From assembly GCF_003945385.1 (NCBI RefSeq), contig NZ_AP018920.1, positions 124,001-188,000 on the forward strand: a DNA stretch of 64,000 nt, in the 5' to 3' direction. The notes beneath the pieces are model-generated. The model did no database searches. It was not told the DNA's origin and worked only from the letters and a program-made list of their open reading frames with translations. Numbering within the stretch: the stretch's first letter is position 1; the number at the start of each line of letters is the position of its first letter. The translations under genes were made by a program, and so were the position numbers. The stretch is from Pseudonocardia autotrophica (lineage in GTDB: Bacteria > Actinomycetota > Actinomycetes > Mycobacteriales > Pseudonocardiaceae). This document shows, piece by piece, positions 40,341 through 50,017 of the stretch.

Positions 40341-41324
40341 ATGTCGGTTCTCAAGGGCTCGTCGGTCCTGGTCACGGGCGGGACGGGGTCCTTCGGCAAG
40401 GCGTTCGTGCGCACGCTGCTGGACCACTACGACCCGCGCCGCCTGGTCATTCTGTCCCGGGACGAGCTGAAGCAGTACGAATGCCGGTCGCTGTTCGGTG
40501 ACGACCCGCGGCTGCGCTGGTTCCTCGGTGACGTCCGTGACCAGGCGCGTCTGCGCCGGGCCATGCACGGCGTCGACTACGTGGTGCACGCCGCCGCGCT
40601 GAAGCAGGTCGACACCGCCGAGTACAACCCGTTCGAGTTCATCCGGACGAACGTCGAGGGCTCGCAGAACGTCGTCGAGGCCGCGATCGACTCCGGCGTG
40701 AAGAAGGTCGTCGCGCTCTCGACGGACAAGGCGTCGTCGCCGATCAACCTCTACGGCGCCACGAAGCTGTGTGCCGACCGGCTGTTCGTGAGCGCGAACC
40801 ACTACGCGGCCGCCTACGAGACACGGTTCGCCGTCGTCCGGTACGGCAACGTGCTGGGCTCGCGCGGCTCGGTCGTGCCGCTGTTCAAGAAGCTGGCCGC
40901 CGAGGGTCAGTCGTTGCCGATCACCGACAAGCGCATGACCCGGTTCTGGATCACGCTGCCGGACGCGGTCAAGTTCGTCATCGACTCCTTCGACCGGATG
41001 CAGGGCGGCGAGCTCTACGTGCCGCGCATCCCGTCGATGCGGATGACCGACCTGGCCGAGGCCATCGCGCCCGGCGCGGCCACCCACGAGATCGGGATCC
41101 GGCCCGGCGAGAAGCTGCACGAGGAGATGATCGCCGCGGACGACTCGCGGCGGACCCTGCGCCTCGACGACCGCTACGTGGTCGAGCCCTACATCGCCGG
41201 CTGGGGCTACACCTCCCCGGCCGACGGCGAGCCGGTGCCGGACGGGCAGGCGTACCGCAGCGACACCAACGACCTGTGGCTCTCCCCGCAGCAGCTTCGC
41301 GAGATGGTCGAGGCGCTCGACTAG
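40341..41324 (+). CDS. pseB: UDP-GlcNAc 4,6-dehydratase/5-epimerase (PseB-like)
   Basis: 327 residues, short-chain dehydrogenase fold. TGGTGSFGKAF binds NADP, DVRDQARLRRAMHGVDYVVHAAALKQVD matches the family, and STDKASSPINLYGATK holds the Asp-Lys-Tyr catalytic group of PseB/FlaA1. It converts UDP-GlcNAc to UDP-4-keto-6-deoxy-L-AltNAc, the first step of pseudaminic acid synthesis. The ATG at 40341 has TGGAGG upstream. The stop codon directly abuts the start of pseC. Confidence 0.9.
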   Translation: MSVLKGSSVLVTGGTGSFGKAFVRTLLDHYDPRRLVILSRDELKQYECRSLFGDDPRLRWFLGDVRDQARLRRAMHGVDYVVHAAALKQVDTAEYNPFEFIRTNVEGSQNVVEAAIDSGVKKVVALSTDKASSPINLYGATKLCADRLFVSANHYAAAYETRFAVVRYGNVLGSRGSVVPLFKKLAAEGQSLPITDKRMTRFWITLPDAVKFVIDSFDRMQGGELYVPRIPSMRMTDLAEAIAPGAATHEIGIRPGEKLHEEMIAADDSRRTLRLDDRYVVEPYIAGWGYTSPADGEPVPDGQAYRSDTNDLWLSPQQLREMVEALD

Positions 41325-42458
41325 ATGCTTCCCTACGGACGCCAGTCGATCTCGGCCGAGGACGTCGAGGCCGTCACCGCGGTCCTCGGCACCGACTGGC
41401 TGACCACCGGTCCCGCGGTCACCCGGTTCGAGGAGGACCTGGCCGCGCACGCCGGCGGGAACACCGCGGTCGCGGTCACCTCCGGCACGGCGGCGCTGCA
41501 CGTCGCCTACGCCGCGGCCGGGGTCGGGCCGGGGTGCGACGTCGTCGTGGCCCCGCTGACGTTCGTCGCGACGGCGAGCGCCGCGGCGCTGCTCGGCGCG
41601 AACGTGGTGTTCGCCGACGTCAGCCCGGACACCGGCAACCTCGATCCGGACGCCGCGAAAGCCGCGATGACGCCGTCGACCGCTGTGCTCGCCGGGGTCG
41701 ACTACGCGGGCCACCCGATCGACGCGGACCCGCTGCGCGAGATCGCGCACGAGGCGGGCGCGCTGCTGCTCGAGGACGCCGCGCACTCGGTCGGCGGGAG
41801 CTGGCACGGCCGCCCGGTCGGCGATCTCGCCGACCTGACGACGCTGAGCTTCTTCCCGACCAAGAACCTCACCACCGCCGAGGGCGGCGCCGTCGTGTCG
41901 CCGCGGGCCGATCTCGTCGCGGGTGCGCGCTCGTTCCGCAACCACGGCCTCGTCCGGGACAAGGCGGCGCAGCGGTTCCCGGACGAGGGGCCGTGGCACC
42001 AGGAGGTGCATGCGTTCGGGCTGAACTACCGGCTGCCCGACCTGCTCGCCGCGCTCGGATCGTCCCAGCTCACCCGGCTGGCGGCGTTCACCGCGCGGCG
42101 CGCGGAGATCCACGCCCGGTACGACGCCGCGCTCGCCGACGTCGCCGAGGTGCGCACCCCGGCCCGGCGGGACGGCGCCGAGCCCGCCTGGCACCTCTAC
42201 CCGCTCCGGGTGCTCGACGGCCGCCGCCGGGCGCTGTTCGAGTACCTGCGCGAGCAGGGCATCGGGGTGCAGGTCAACTACATCCCCGCCTACTGGCACC
42301 CGGTGTTCGCCGATCTCGGCTACCGCCGCGGTCTGTGCCCGAACGCCGAGGAGTACTACGCGCAGCAGATCTCGCTGCCGCTGTTCCCGGACCTGACCGA
42401 CGCCGACGTCGACCGGGTCGCCCAGCTGGTGCGGGAGTTCTTCGGGCACCGGGAGTGA
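41325..42458 (+). CDS. pseC: UDP-4-keto-6-deoxy-sugar 4-aminotransferase (PseC-like)
   Basis: 377 residues, PLP-dependent DegT family. LPYGRQSISAEDVEAVTAVLGTDWLTTGP is a strong PseC-type N-terminus; SGTAALHVAYAAAGVGPG, LEDAAHSVGG (aspartate contacting PLP) and FFPTKNLTTAEGG (Schiff-base lysine) follow. It aminates C4 of the PseB product with glutamate as donor. Zero-base junction with pseB and GTGA overlap with the flippase gene, so these three form an operon. Confidence 0.9.
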   Translation: MLPYGRQSISAEDVEAVTAVLGTDWLTTGPAVTRFEEDLAAHAGGNTAVAVTSGTAALHVAYAAAGVGPGCDVVVAPLTFVATASAAALLGANVVFADVSPDTGNLDPDAAKAAMTPSTAVLAGVDYAGHPIDADPLREIAHEAGALLLEDAAHSVGGSWHGRPVGDLADLTTLSFFPTKNLTTAEGGAVVSPRADLVAGARSFRNHGLVRDKAAQRFPDEGPWHQEVHAFGLNYRLPDLLAALGSSQLTRLAAFTARRAEIHARYDAALADVAEVRTPARRDGAEPAWHLYPLRVLDGRRRALFEYLREQGIGVQVNYIPAYWHPVFADLGYRRGLCPNAEEYYAQQISLPLFPDLTDADVDRVAQLVREFFGHRE

Positions 42459-43861
42459 GCACGGTGAACGCGAGCAGGGAGGTCCTGGGCCGCGGTTCGC
42501 TCTACACCCTCGGGACGGTCGCGCCGATCCTGGCGAACGTCCTGGTCACCCCGATCGTGACCCGGGTGCTCGGCCGCGGCGAGTACGGCGTGGTCGCCAT
42601 CGGGCTGATCCTGGTGCAGGTCGGCGCGATGGTCGTCGGGTTCGGCCTGGCGGCGTCGATCACCCGGCACGGGATCCTGGAACGCTCCGGGGTCGCCGGT
42701 GCCCGCGCGCTGGTGCTGCAGGGCACCGCGCTGTCCACCCTGCTCGTCGTCGCCGCGATGCTCACCGGGCCGCTGTGGGGCCCGCCGGTGCTGTCCGTCC
42801 CGTGGCAGCCCGGGCTGACCTGGGCGGCGCTGGCGGCGGCCGGATTCGTCGCCGTGCTGAACGCCCAGTCGCTGCTGCGGGTACAGGACCGGCCGGTGCC
42901 GTTCGTGGTGATGTCGGCCGTCGCGACGCTGGGTGGCCCGCTGATCGGGCTCGCGCTGGTCAGCTGGCACGCCAGTGACGCCGACGACTACCTGTTCGGC
43001 CTGCTGCTCGGCTATCTCGCCGCGGGTCTGGCCGGGATCGCGCTGGCCCTGCACGGCGGCCGCCCGCGCAGCGAACGCGGCGACCTGCTCAAGGCGCTGC
43101 GGGTCGGGCTGCCCGCGGTGCCGCACCTGGTCGCGCTGCTGCTCGTGCAGAACGCGCTGGTGCTGATCGTGACCCGGTACTTCGGCGCCGAGGACGGTGG
43201 CCGGATGCAGATCGCGCTGCTGCTCGGCGCGGCCCCGGCGCTGATCGTGTCCGCGCTGAACAACGCCTGGGCGCCGGTCGTCTACCGGACCGCCCCCGAG
43301 GAGCGCGGCGCGGCGGTGGAGCGGACCGCCCGGGACGTCGCCGCGGTGACCGTCGCGCTCTCCGGCGGCGTCGCGCTGCTGGCGCCGTTCCTGCTGCGCT
43401 TCCTCGCGCCCGCCGAGTTCGATCCGGTCGAGCTGGTCCCGGTCGCCGGGGTGACGGCGATCGGCGCCGTCGTGAGCGTCGCCTACCTGGCGAACGTGCA
43501 CCTGGTGTTCGCGTCCGGACGCAGCGGTGGGCTGGCGTTCGCGAGCCCGCTCAGCCTGCTCGCCGGGCTGGTCGCGGCGGTGCCGCTGGCCTGGACCGGA
43601 TCGATGACGGCGGTCGCGATCGGGTTTCCGGTGACGTACCTGGCTCTGGCCGTGGGGACGTCGCTGCTGCGCCGCCGGGTGTCCGAGACCCGCTGGCGGG
43701 AGGCGGCGCTGCTCGGGCCGATCGTCGCCGGGTTCGTGCTCTGCGGCGGGGCGGCGCTGCTCCCGGCCGAGGGTGCCGGCTGGCTGGCGACCAGGTTCGG
43801 GCTGGCGGTGCTGCTGGGGGTCGTGCTGCTGTGGCTGGTCCGGCGGATCTGGCGGCGGTGA
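42455..43861 (+). CDS. Polysaccharide flippase (Wzx-like)
   Basis: 468 residues, about 12-14 membrane segments. SLYTLGTVAPILANVLVTPIVTRVLGRGEYGVVAIGLILVQVGAM is the N-terminal Polysacc_synt signature. It belongs to the MOP superfamily and is distinct in sequence from the flippase at 18739. Coupling to pseB and pseC suggests export of a nonulosonate-containing lipid-linked glycan. Ends 105 bases before the convergent unknown gene; that gap is low-complexity CCGGTCCC-type sequence. Confidence 0.85.
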   Translation: MSTVNASREVLGRGSLYTLGTVAPILANVLVTPIVTRVLGRGEYGVVAIGLILVQVGAMVVGFGLAASITRHGILERSGVAGARALVLQGTALSTLLVVAAMLTGPLWGPPVLSVPWQPGLTWAALAAAGFVAVLNAQSLLRVQDRPVPFVVMSAVATLGGPLIGLALVSWHASDADDYLFGLLLGYLAAGLAGIALALHGGRPRSERGDLLKALRVGLPAVPHLVALLLVQNALVLIVTRYFGAEDGGRMQIALLLGAAPALIVSALNNAWAPVVYRTAPEERGAAVERTARDVAAVTVALSGGVALLAPFLLRFLAPAEFDPVELVPVAGVTAIGAVVSVAYLANVHLVFASGRSGGLAFASPLSLLAGLVAAVPLAWTGSMTAVAIGFPVTYLALAVGTSLLRRRVSETRWREAALLGPIVAGFVLCGGAALLPAEGAGWLATRFGLAVLLGVVLLWLVRRIWRR

Positions 43862-43966
43862 CGGGGGCGGCCGGTCCGGATCAGGCGGCCCGGGGCGCGC
43901 CCGGCCCACGACGCGGCGGGTCGATCCCGGTCCCGATCCCAGCCCCGACCCCGGTCCCGGTCCTGC

Positions 43967-45046
43967 TCACGGGCGCGGCAGCGCCTCCGCCGGGTCCTCG
44001 GTCGTCACCGGTGTGCGGAGGCCCTTCGGCAGCGGCCGCGGCAGCGCCGCGAGCGGGTTGCGCAGCCACAGCATCGGGCTGAAGCTGCCCGCCGACATCG
44101 CCTGCGTGCTCTGTTCCGAGCGCTTCGTCAGACCCAGCACCATCGCGGCCTTGGCCAGCGGCGACGCCGCGTAGTACTGGATTCCGGGGCCCACGTTCGG
44201 GGTGCGGCCCCAGCCCAGCGCGGCGCGCAGTGCGTCCGGCTCCAGCAGCGCGTCGGCCCCCAGCTCCCGGCGGGCCAGCGCGGTCGCCGCGTCGTCCGCA
44301 TCGGCGGCCCCGGTGTCCGGCCGCTCTCCGCTCGCCGGATCGGCGGTGTGGAACTCCGGCCAGGTCGCACGCAGCTCGTCGACCGCCGACGCCGACTGCG
44401 CACCGAACGTCAGCGGATCGCCCCAGACGGCCGCCGGGGCGCCGATCGCGGCGGCGTAGAGCACCGCGGTGGACAGCCGGTTCGACGACACCCGGCTGGC
44501 GTTGCCGATCAGGTGCATGATCCGCAGCAGGAACCGCGGATCGTCCCGGCGGCCGGCGGTGACCAGCCGATGCCCGGCGTCCGACCAGGCCGAGGTGATC
44601 TCCGGGTCGGTGAGGTCCTCGTGGTGCATGCACACCGTGGACGGCCCGTCGACCTTCGCGACCTGCCGGGCCAGGTCGGCGTGCGCGCCGGTGACCCGGA
44701 CCAGCCGGGTGCCGTGGAACGGGACGAACACCGGGCCCAGCCGGTCCGAGCGCGACCAGCCCTGCGCCTGCAGCAGCCGTTCCAGGTACAGCACGGGGGC
44801 GCCGACCGCGGTGGTCGCCCGGGTCTCGTCGTCGGGGGACCAGCCGCGGCAGCCGTGCGACCAGACCAGCAGCCTGCGCTGCCGCGGGTCCTCACCGACG
44901 CGCGGGAAGTCCGCGAAATGCGCCGCGACCGGGCTGGTCGCCGTCCAGCCGTGCTGCAGCAGCCCGGCGATGTGCCGGGGCCGGGACAGGCCCGCGTAGG
45001 CGGCCAGCACGGCCGAGTGGCCGTAGTAGTGGTTCTGGATGTCCAA
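43967..45046 (-). CDS. Unrecognised polysaccharide-locus protein, possible glycosyltransferase
   Basis: 359 residues, no signal peptide or membrane segment. Distinctive segments are NHYYGHSAVLAAYAGLSRPRHIAG near the start, LQHGW just after, VFVPFHGTRLV in the middle, and SSNRLSTAVLYAAAIGAPAAVWGDP at about 195-220, which resembles the C-terminal donor region of GT-B glycosyltransferases. The HGW and GTSNR-like pattern recalls enzymes in nonulosonate and capsule clusters, but I do not recognise a named family. Between two sugar-export regions it is a candidate nonulosonic acid transferase; this is inference. Divergent from the GT2 at 45292. Confidence 0.6.
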   Translation of the reverse strand: MDIQNHYYGHSAVLAAYAGLSRPRHIAGLLQHGWTATSPVAAHFADFPRVGEDPRQRRLLVWSHGCRGWSPDDETRATTAVGAPVLYLERLLQAQGWSRSDRLGPVFVPFHGTRLVRVTGAHADLARQVAKVDGPSTVCMHHEDLTDPEITSAWSDAGHRLVTAGRRDDPRFLLRIMHLIGNASRVSSNRLSTAVLYAAAIGAPAAVWGDPLTFGAQSASAVDELRATWPEFHTADPASGERPDTGAADADDAATALARRELGADALLEPDALRAALGWGRTPNVGPGIQYYAASPLAKAAMVLGLTKRSEQSTQAMSAGSFSPMLWLRNPLAALPRPLPKGLRTPVTTEDPAEALPRP

Positions 45047-45241
45047 GGCCGTGCTCCGGATCGCTGCTGGTCGTGGTGTGGTCGGCGCCGGGCGATCCTA
45101 ACGAGGCCCTCGACCGGCGGCCGCGGGGCACGACGGGGTCCGGGCTGCAGCTCCGCCGCCGCTCCGTCCGTGCACGTTCCGCTGACCAGGAGGCACCGCC
45201 CGGCCCTCGGGGCGCTGTGGGCGCACCGGGTGACACCGGAT

Positions 45242-45270
45242 CACCGAGGCGGCCCGGGGCCGCCTCGGTG
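45242..45270. promoter_or_regulatory. Perfect 13-bp inverted repeat in a divergent promoter region
   Basis: CACCGAGGCGGCC-CGG-GGCCGCCTCGGTG is a perfect palindrome with a 3-nt loop. It lies between two divergent genes, so it is not an obvious terminator. It covers the expected -35 position of the promoter whose -10 (TACGGT, 45279-45284) is 7 nt before the GTG at 45292, and could be an operator. Confidence 0.5.
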
Positions 45271-45291
45271 CGGCCCGTTACGGTCGCGTGC

Positions 45292-46182
45292 GTGCCTGCG
45301 CCGACCGTCGACGTGATGCTCCCGTTCTTCGGGGACCCCTACCTGCTCCGCCGGGCGGTCCGCAGCGTGCAACGGCAGGACCGCGCCGGCTGGCGGCTCA
45401 CCGTCGTCGACGACGGCTACCCCGACGACACCATCGAGCCCTGGTTCGCCGGTCTCGGCGACGACCGCATCCGCTACCGGCGCAACCCGCAGCGGCTCGG
45501 CGCGCAGGGCAACAACCGGTACTGCATCGAGCACGTCGAGCTCGAGTACTTCGTGATGATGGGCGCCGACGACCTGATGCTGCCGCACTACCTGGACACC
45601 GTGCTGGCGCTGCACGACCGCTGGCCGGACGCCGCCGTCGTCCAGCCGGGGGTGTCGGTGATGGACGACCGGGACCAGGCCGCCCGGCCGCTCGCCGACC
45701 GGGTGAAGGCGCTGCTGTCGCCGTCCGGGTCGGGGCCCCGCGAGGTCGCGGGCGAGGATCTCGCGGTCAGCCTGCTGCGCGGGAACTGGCTCTACAACCC
45801 GTCACTGTGCTGGCGTACCGCCTCGGTCCGCGGGGTGACGATGCCGGAGTCCTCGGACGTGTTCGACCTGGCGCTGCCGCTGCAGGTGGTCGCCGAGGGC
45901 GGCTCGATGGTCGTCGACGACCACGTGTGCTTCCGCTACCGGCGGCACCGCACCAGCGACTCCGGCTCCGGCGCGGCTGCCGGGAACCGGTTCGCCGAGG
46001 AGCGGCGCTTCTTCGCCGCGGAGGCCGACCGGATGGCCGCCCGTGGCTGGCACCGGGCCGCGCGTGCGGCGCGGGTGCACGTGTCGTCCCGGCTGAACGC
46101 GGCCGTGCAGGTGCCGGGGGCACTGCTGCGGCGCGATCCCGGCGCGTTGCGCGCGCTGGGGACGCACCTGCTCACCCGGTGA
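45292..46182 (+). CDS. GT2-family glycosyltransferase
   Basis: 296 residues. [26 protein letters not shown] and [11 protein letters not shown] form the GT-A nucleotide-binding part; [13 protein letters not shown] holds the metal-binding aspartates (GADD in place of DxD). The C-terminal third is a helical acceptor domain. Acceptor unknown; context suggests wall glycan assembly. TACGGT lies 7 nt before the GTG start, giving a leaderless message. Its end overlaps the convergent membrane protein gene by 11 bases. Confidence 0.8.
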   Translation: MPAPTVDVMLPFFGDPYLLRRAVRSVQRQDRAGWRLTVVDDGYPDDTIEPWFAGLGDDRIRYRRNPQRLGAQGNNRYCIEHVELEYFVMMGADDLMLPHYLDTVLALHDRWPDAAVVQPGVSVMDDRDQAARPLADRVKALLSPSGSGPREVAGEDLAVSLLRGNWLYNPSLCWRTASVRGVTMPESSDVFDLALPLQVVAEGGSMVVDDHVCFRYRRHRTSDSGSGAAAGNRFAEERRFFAAEADRMAARGWHRAARAARVHVSSRLNAAVQVPGALLRRDPGALRALGTHLLTR

Positions 46183-47740
46183 GACCCAGCAGCCGAGTCA
46201 CCCAGCGGGAGTAGGTCTGGTCGAACCGCCCGTCGGTGGCGGCGTCGGCCTCGGCGATCCGGCGTTCGATGGCGGTCCGCACCTGATCCGCGACGTCCCG
46301 GTCGGCGTAGACCTGCTGGTAGTAGGCCGGCCGCGCCCGTACGACGGCGACGAGCTCGCGATCGCCGACCGCGGTGGGGAGGTCGGTGTTCCACGACGTG
46401 GTTTGCAGCTCCGGGGTCGGCCCGGTCGCGATGAGCACCGTCGGGTCGTCGGCGAGCAGTACGTCGGTGGGGCTCGCGCCGTGCCCGATGCGCTCGTCGT
46501 TGAGGCCGATGTAGTCGGTCGCGCGCCAGCCGGAGAAGTAGGGAATCGCGCCGGCATCGCTCATGGCGACGGTCTGCCGGTCGGCCGGGAGATCGGTGTC
46601 GGCGAGCCCCAGGCCGATGGCGATGTGGACCCGGTGGAGGTCCTGGCCGTAGTTCACCATCGTCGGGCCGTCCGGCTGCAGGAAGCCTGCGACGCTCGTC
46701 CAGGCGACGGCGACGGCGGCACCTGCCACGGCGAGCCGTCGCCGTCCCACCGCATCGAGGGTCCATGCGGCGGCGAGACAGAGCACCGGGAACCCGTGCC
46801 ACGCGAACCGGGACAGGTAGTCCATCGCCGGAGCGGTGAGCGCCGGGATGGCGTACAGCGCGAGGCAGCTCGCCAGCGCCAGCGCCACGAGCGGGGCGGT
46901 CGTCCGCCGGAACAGCCCGGCGACGGCCAGCAGGAGCAACGGCAGCAGCAGCGCGAGGGTGGTGCGGATCCAGCGGCCGTCGGTCGCGGCCTCCACCCCG
47001 ACCTTCACGTAGAAGGTGTTCGGCAGTGAGTGCCCGAAGTACGACCACCGCCATGCCATGTAGGCACCACCGAGCGCGCCGGCCACAGCCAGTGCGGTCC
47101 AGGCGCGACGGTCCCGCCGCCGCAGCCAGAGCCACACGGCCAGCGGCGGTGCGACGGCGAGGATGCCGTCGGGCCGCAGCATCCCGGCGATCAGGAACAG
47201 CGCCGGGAGTTCAGCGGGACGGACGACGGTGTCCCGGTCCCGCAGCAGGCGTGCGGTGACGACGACCGCACGCAGCACCACGAGGGCGAACGGCGCCGTC
47301 TCCAGGCCGCTGTCGACGTGGATCCAGGTCGGGAGGAAGAGCACGAACGCGCCGAGGGCAGCGGCTGCGCCGGTGCGGCTCCGTGGTTCGGTCGCGAGGA
47401 CCCAGACGATCGCCGCCGCGCACGCCGCGGCGGTCAGCTTCGAGATCATCGGCAGCGGGATACCCAGCCACACCCACGGGACGTGCCAGAGCATCCAGAG
47501 GAAGTTGGTGTAGCCCTCGACCGGGTCCTCGCCGGGGTTCCAGGTCGGCCCGAACCCGTCGGCGAGGTTCGTCGTGTAGCGGTAGGTGATGTAGGCGTCG
47601 TCGACCGTCACCGACCAGCATGCCCAGATGCCGACCCCGAGCGCGGCGAGCGCTGCGAGGAACAGCGCGGACCGGGCCCGGCTCGGGCGTGAGGTGGCGC
47701 CGCGATCGCGCTCGGCGGGCGGGCGGGAGACGCGGAGCAT
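46172..47740 (-). CDS. GT-C-type membrane glycosyltransferase, AftB-like
   Basis: 522 residues with about ten membrane segments and a C-terminal extracytoplasmic domain. Early in the protein, [41 protein letters not shown] is the motif of AftB-type (GT89-like) enzymes; the paired aspartates after the first helix are the usual GT-C catalytic site. In mycobacteria AftB adds terminal beta-1,2 arabinofuranose from decaprenylphosphoryl arabinose, and its gene sits beside ubiA. Here it sits beside aftA, which supports that role, but related GT-C proteins with this motif have other substrates. Start uncertain between ATG 47740 and ATG 47764. Confidence 0.68.
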   Translation of the reverse strand: MLRVSRPPAERDRGATSRPSRARSALFLAALAALGVGIWACWSVTVDDAYITYRYTTNLADGFGPTWNPGEDPVEGYTNFLWMLWHVPWVWLGIPLPMISKLTAAACAAAIVWVLATEPRSRTGAAAALGAFVLFLPTWIHVDSGLETAPFALVVLRAVVVTARLLRDRDTVVRPAELPALFLIAGMLRPDGILAVAPPLAVWLWLRRRDRRAWTALAVAGALGGAYMAWRWSYFGHSLPNTFYVKVGVEAATDGRWIRTTLALLLPLLLLAVAGLFRRTTAPLVALALASCLALYAIPALTAPAMDYLSRFAWHGFPVLCLAAAWTLDAVGRRRLAVAGAAVAVAWTSVAGFLQPDGPTMVNYGQDLHRVHIAIGLGLADTDLPADRQTVAMSDAGAIPYFSGWRATDYIGLNDERIGHGASPTDVLLADDPTVLIATGPTPELQTTSWNTDLPTAVGDRELVAVVRARPAYYQQVYADRDVADQVRTAIERRIAEADAATDGRFDQTYSRWVTRLLGLTG

Positions 47741-47906
47741 GCGTGCAGTCTGCACCGGTCGCATTGCGGCGGTGTCGAGCGGCGGTGGGCTGCAGGGCAC
47801 CGAGCCGGAGTCGGGGGCCGGCTCGGTCAGCGCACCGGTGCAACGCCGGTCCGGATCGGTGCTGTGCGGGCCCCTGCCCCGAGTCGGTCCCGCGCCGGTA
47901 TCGCGG

Positions 47907-50012
47907 TCACGGCACCGGTGCGACGTCCGTCCGGACCAGCACCGCGTACGGCCCGACGTCGCGTCGCTGCCACGCCGGATCCTCGAACAGTCGGGGGTCG
48001 AACGTCGCGGGCGGGGCCCCGGCGTCCGGGTCCGGGAACCGGTCCACCGACGTGGGGAGCTGCAGGTCACCGTCCGGGGTCCGGTCGAACACGAACACCG
48101 ACGGTGCGCGGAACCGGCTCCCGTCGAGCGCCGCGAGCAGCTGCCCCGGCCCGGCGGCGGTCGCCCAGCGGCGCAGCTCGTCGGTGCGCGCCGGGAAGTC
48201 CGCGAGCGGGTTCGCGTACTGGGCGACCGAGGTCTGGAACGCGAAGTAGGGGGTGTAGGTGAGCAGCTTCTGGTTCGCGCTCGCCACCACGACCTCCCGC
48301 GGCGGACGCCCGGTCAGCCCGTCGACCGTGCCGCGCAGCTCACCCAGCCATGCGTCCGCGTCGGCCGGGTCGCGGCTGCCGTCGGGCCGGGTGCCGTCGG
48401 GCCGCTGGTCCTGCGCGGTGCCGGCCCACGCGTAGGTCTGCGGGACGGTCTGGACCTGCGCGACGACGGCGATCGCCGCCAGCACGGCGACCACCGCGAC
48501 GGCGGGGCGGGCCCGGTGCCGGTCGGCCCCGGCACCCGGGTGCACACCGGCGGTGGGCGCGGCCGGTCCGGTGACCCGGCGTACACCCGCGGCCGGTCCG
48601 GTGAGCGGGTGCCTACCGGTGGCGAGCGCGGCCGGTCCGGTGAACGCAGGACCGGTGCCGGGCGGCGCCGCGGCGCGGGGCGCACCGCCGCGGCCGCGCA
48701 GCCACCGCAGTGCGTCGGCCGCTGCCCACACCGCCCCGCAGGCGAGCGCCGCGGTGATGATCGGCTCGATCCGGAATGCCAGCAGCGTCGTCCCGGCGGC
48801 CAGTACCAGCGTCGACAGCAGGTACCAGGCGTAGCCGCAGGCCGCCGTCACGCCGAGCCCGCGGGCCACCGGCGACCGATCGGCGCGGGCCACGATCCAC
48901 ACCGTCCCCACCAGGCACAGCGCGCCGAGCGCGGTCGGCTCCAGCATCGGCAGCGGCCAGCGCGACCCGGTCTCGGCGAGGAAGTGCTGGCCGGCGCTGT
49001 GGGTGGGTTCGCCGGCCGACGCGATCAGGTAGGGCAGCCAGTGCACCAGGGTGAGCGGCAGCGCGGCGGCGAGCACGACACCGACCGTCGTGGCGAGCGG
49101 TACCGGCCGGGCCGTCCGGGTGAGCAGACCGTCGACGGCCAGCACGGTCAGCACGAACCCGGCGAACACCAGGATCTGGGTGTGCGTGATCGCGGCGATC
49201 CCGAGGACCACGCCGACCAGCAGGGCGGTGCGCAGCCACGGCACCCCGGCGCGGCGGCGCACCAGGCGCATCCCGAGCACCGCCAGCGGCGGCACCAGCG
49301 CCGCGGTCAGCCAGGAGTACGGGGTGTACGCGGCGAGCGTCGCCAGCCCGGCGAGGGTGGTCGCGACCGCGGCGCCCAGCGCCCGGCGCCGCGTCGTGAC
49401 CAGCGACCACAGCGCGTACGCGAGCACCGCGGTGACGGCGAGCGTCGCCAGCGAGAACACCTTGTGGAACGCCCAGGCCTCCACCCCGAGCAGGGCCGAC
49501 GCGCGTCCGCCGATCCAGAACCAGGCCGCCGGGTAGTACGGCGGGAGATCGGCGTAGGCGAAGTCGGCGAGCCGGGCCGAGTCGGCGAACCGGGTCAGGA
49601 ACTGGACCCGGAACTGCTGGTCCCCGGAGACCCCGAACAGGTAGTGCGGCGTGTTCGCCAGGAACAACGCCAGCGGCCACGCCGGCAGTGCGGCCAGCCC
49701 CACCCAGCTCAGCGGCACCGCGAACCGCGGGCTCAGCGCGGCGGCGGCGAGCAGCGCGGCGATCGCGGCGCCGCCGGACGCGGTGATCGCCAGCGCGACG
49801 TTCGATCCGGCCGGGATCGGGAGGGCGTCGACCAGCAGCACGATCCCGGCGACCACGGCGATCGCGACCGCCGGGCCGAGGAGCAGGTCGGCCGGCGCTG
49901 CCGGCCGCCGCTGCACAGGGGGCCACGGCGCCGCGCCCGGGCCGCTCGCGTCGCCCGGGCGGGGCCCACCCCACCCGTCGGCACCCGCTCCGCCCCGCTC
50001 GTCGCCCGGCAC
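47907..50012 (-). CDS. aftA: Galactan 5-O-arabinofuranosyltransferase AftA
   Basis: 701 residues. [45 protein letters not shown] is the diagnostic AftA N-terminal loop, followed by about eleven membrane helices and a C-terminal extracytoplasmic domain ending [13 protein letters not shown]. AftA (GT85) places the first arabinose on the galactan chain, using decaprenylphosphoryl arabinose, thereby priming arabinan synthesis by the Emb proteins. A Thr-Gly-Pro-Ala-rich stretch with TGPAA repeats (about 48550-48660) interrupts the last inter-helix loop and is unusual. GTG at 50012 begins 5 bases after the methyltransferase stop. Confidence 0.88.
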   Translation of the reverse strand: MPGDERGGAGADGWGGPRPGDASGPGAAPWPPVQRRPAAPADLLLGPAVAIAVVAGIVLLVDALPIPAGSNVALAITASGGAAIAALLAAAALSPRFAVPLSWVGLAALPAWPLALFLANTPHYLFGVSGDQQFRVQFLTRFADSARLADFAYADLPPYYPAAWFWIGGRASALLGVEAWAFHKVFSLATLAVTAVLAYALWSLVTTRRRALGAAVATTLAGLATLAAYTPYSWLTAALVPPLAVLGMRLVRRRAGVPWLRTALLVGVVLGIAAITHTQILVFAGFVLTVLAVDGLLTRTARPVPLATTVGVVLAAALPLTLVHWLPYLIASAGEPTHSAGQHFLAETGSRWPLPMLEPTALGALCLVGTVWIVARADRSPVARGLGVTAACGYAWYLLSTLVLAAGTTLLAFRIEPIITAALACGAVWAAADALRWLRGRGGAPRAAAPPGTGPAFTGPAALATGRHPLTGPAAGVRRVTGPAAPTAGVHPGAGADRHRARPAVAVVAVLAAIAVVAQVQTVPQTYAWAGTAQDQRPDGTRPDGSRDPADADAWLGELRGTVDGLTGRPPREVVVASANQKLLTYTPYFAFQTSVAQYANPLADFPARTDELRRWATAAGPGQLLAALDGSRFRAPSVFVFDRTPDGDLQLPTSVDRFPDPDAGAPPATFDPRLFEDPAWQRRDVGPYAVLVRTDVAPVP

Positions 50013-50017
50013 GTCGG

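Noticed and set aside
43862..43966. Terminator between the flippase gene and the convergent unknown gene
   Set aside because: The sequence is low-complexity CCGGTCCCGATCCC repeats with no clear stem of useful length.
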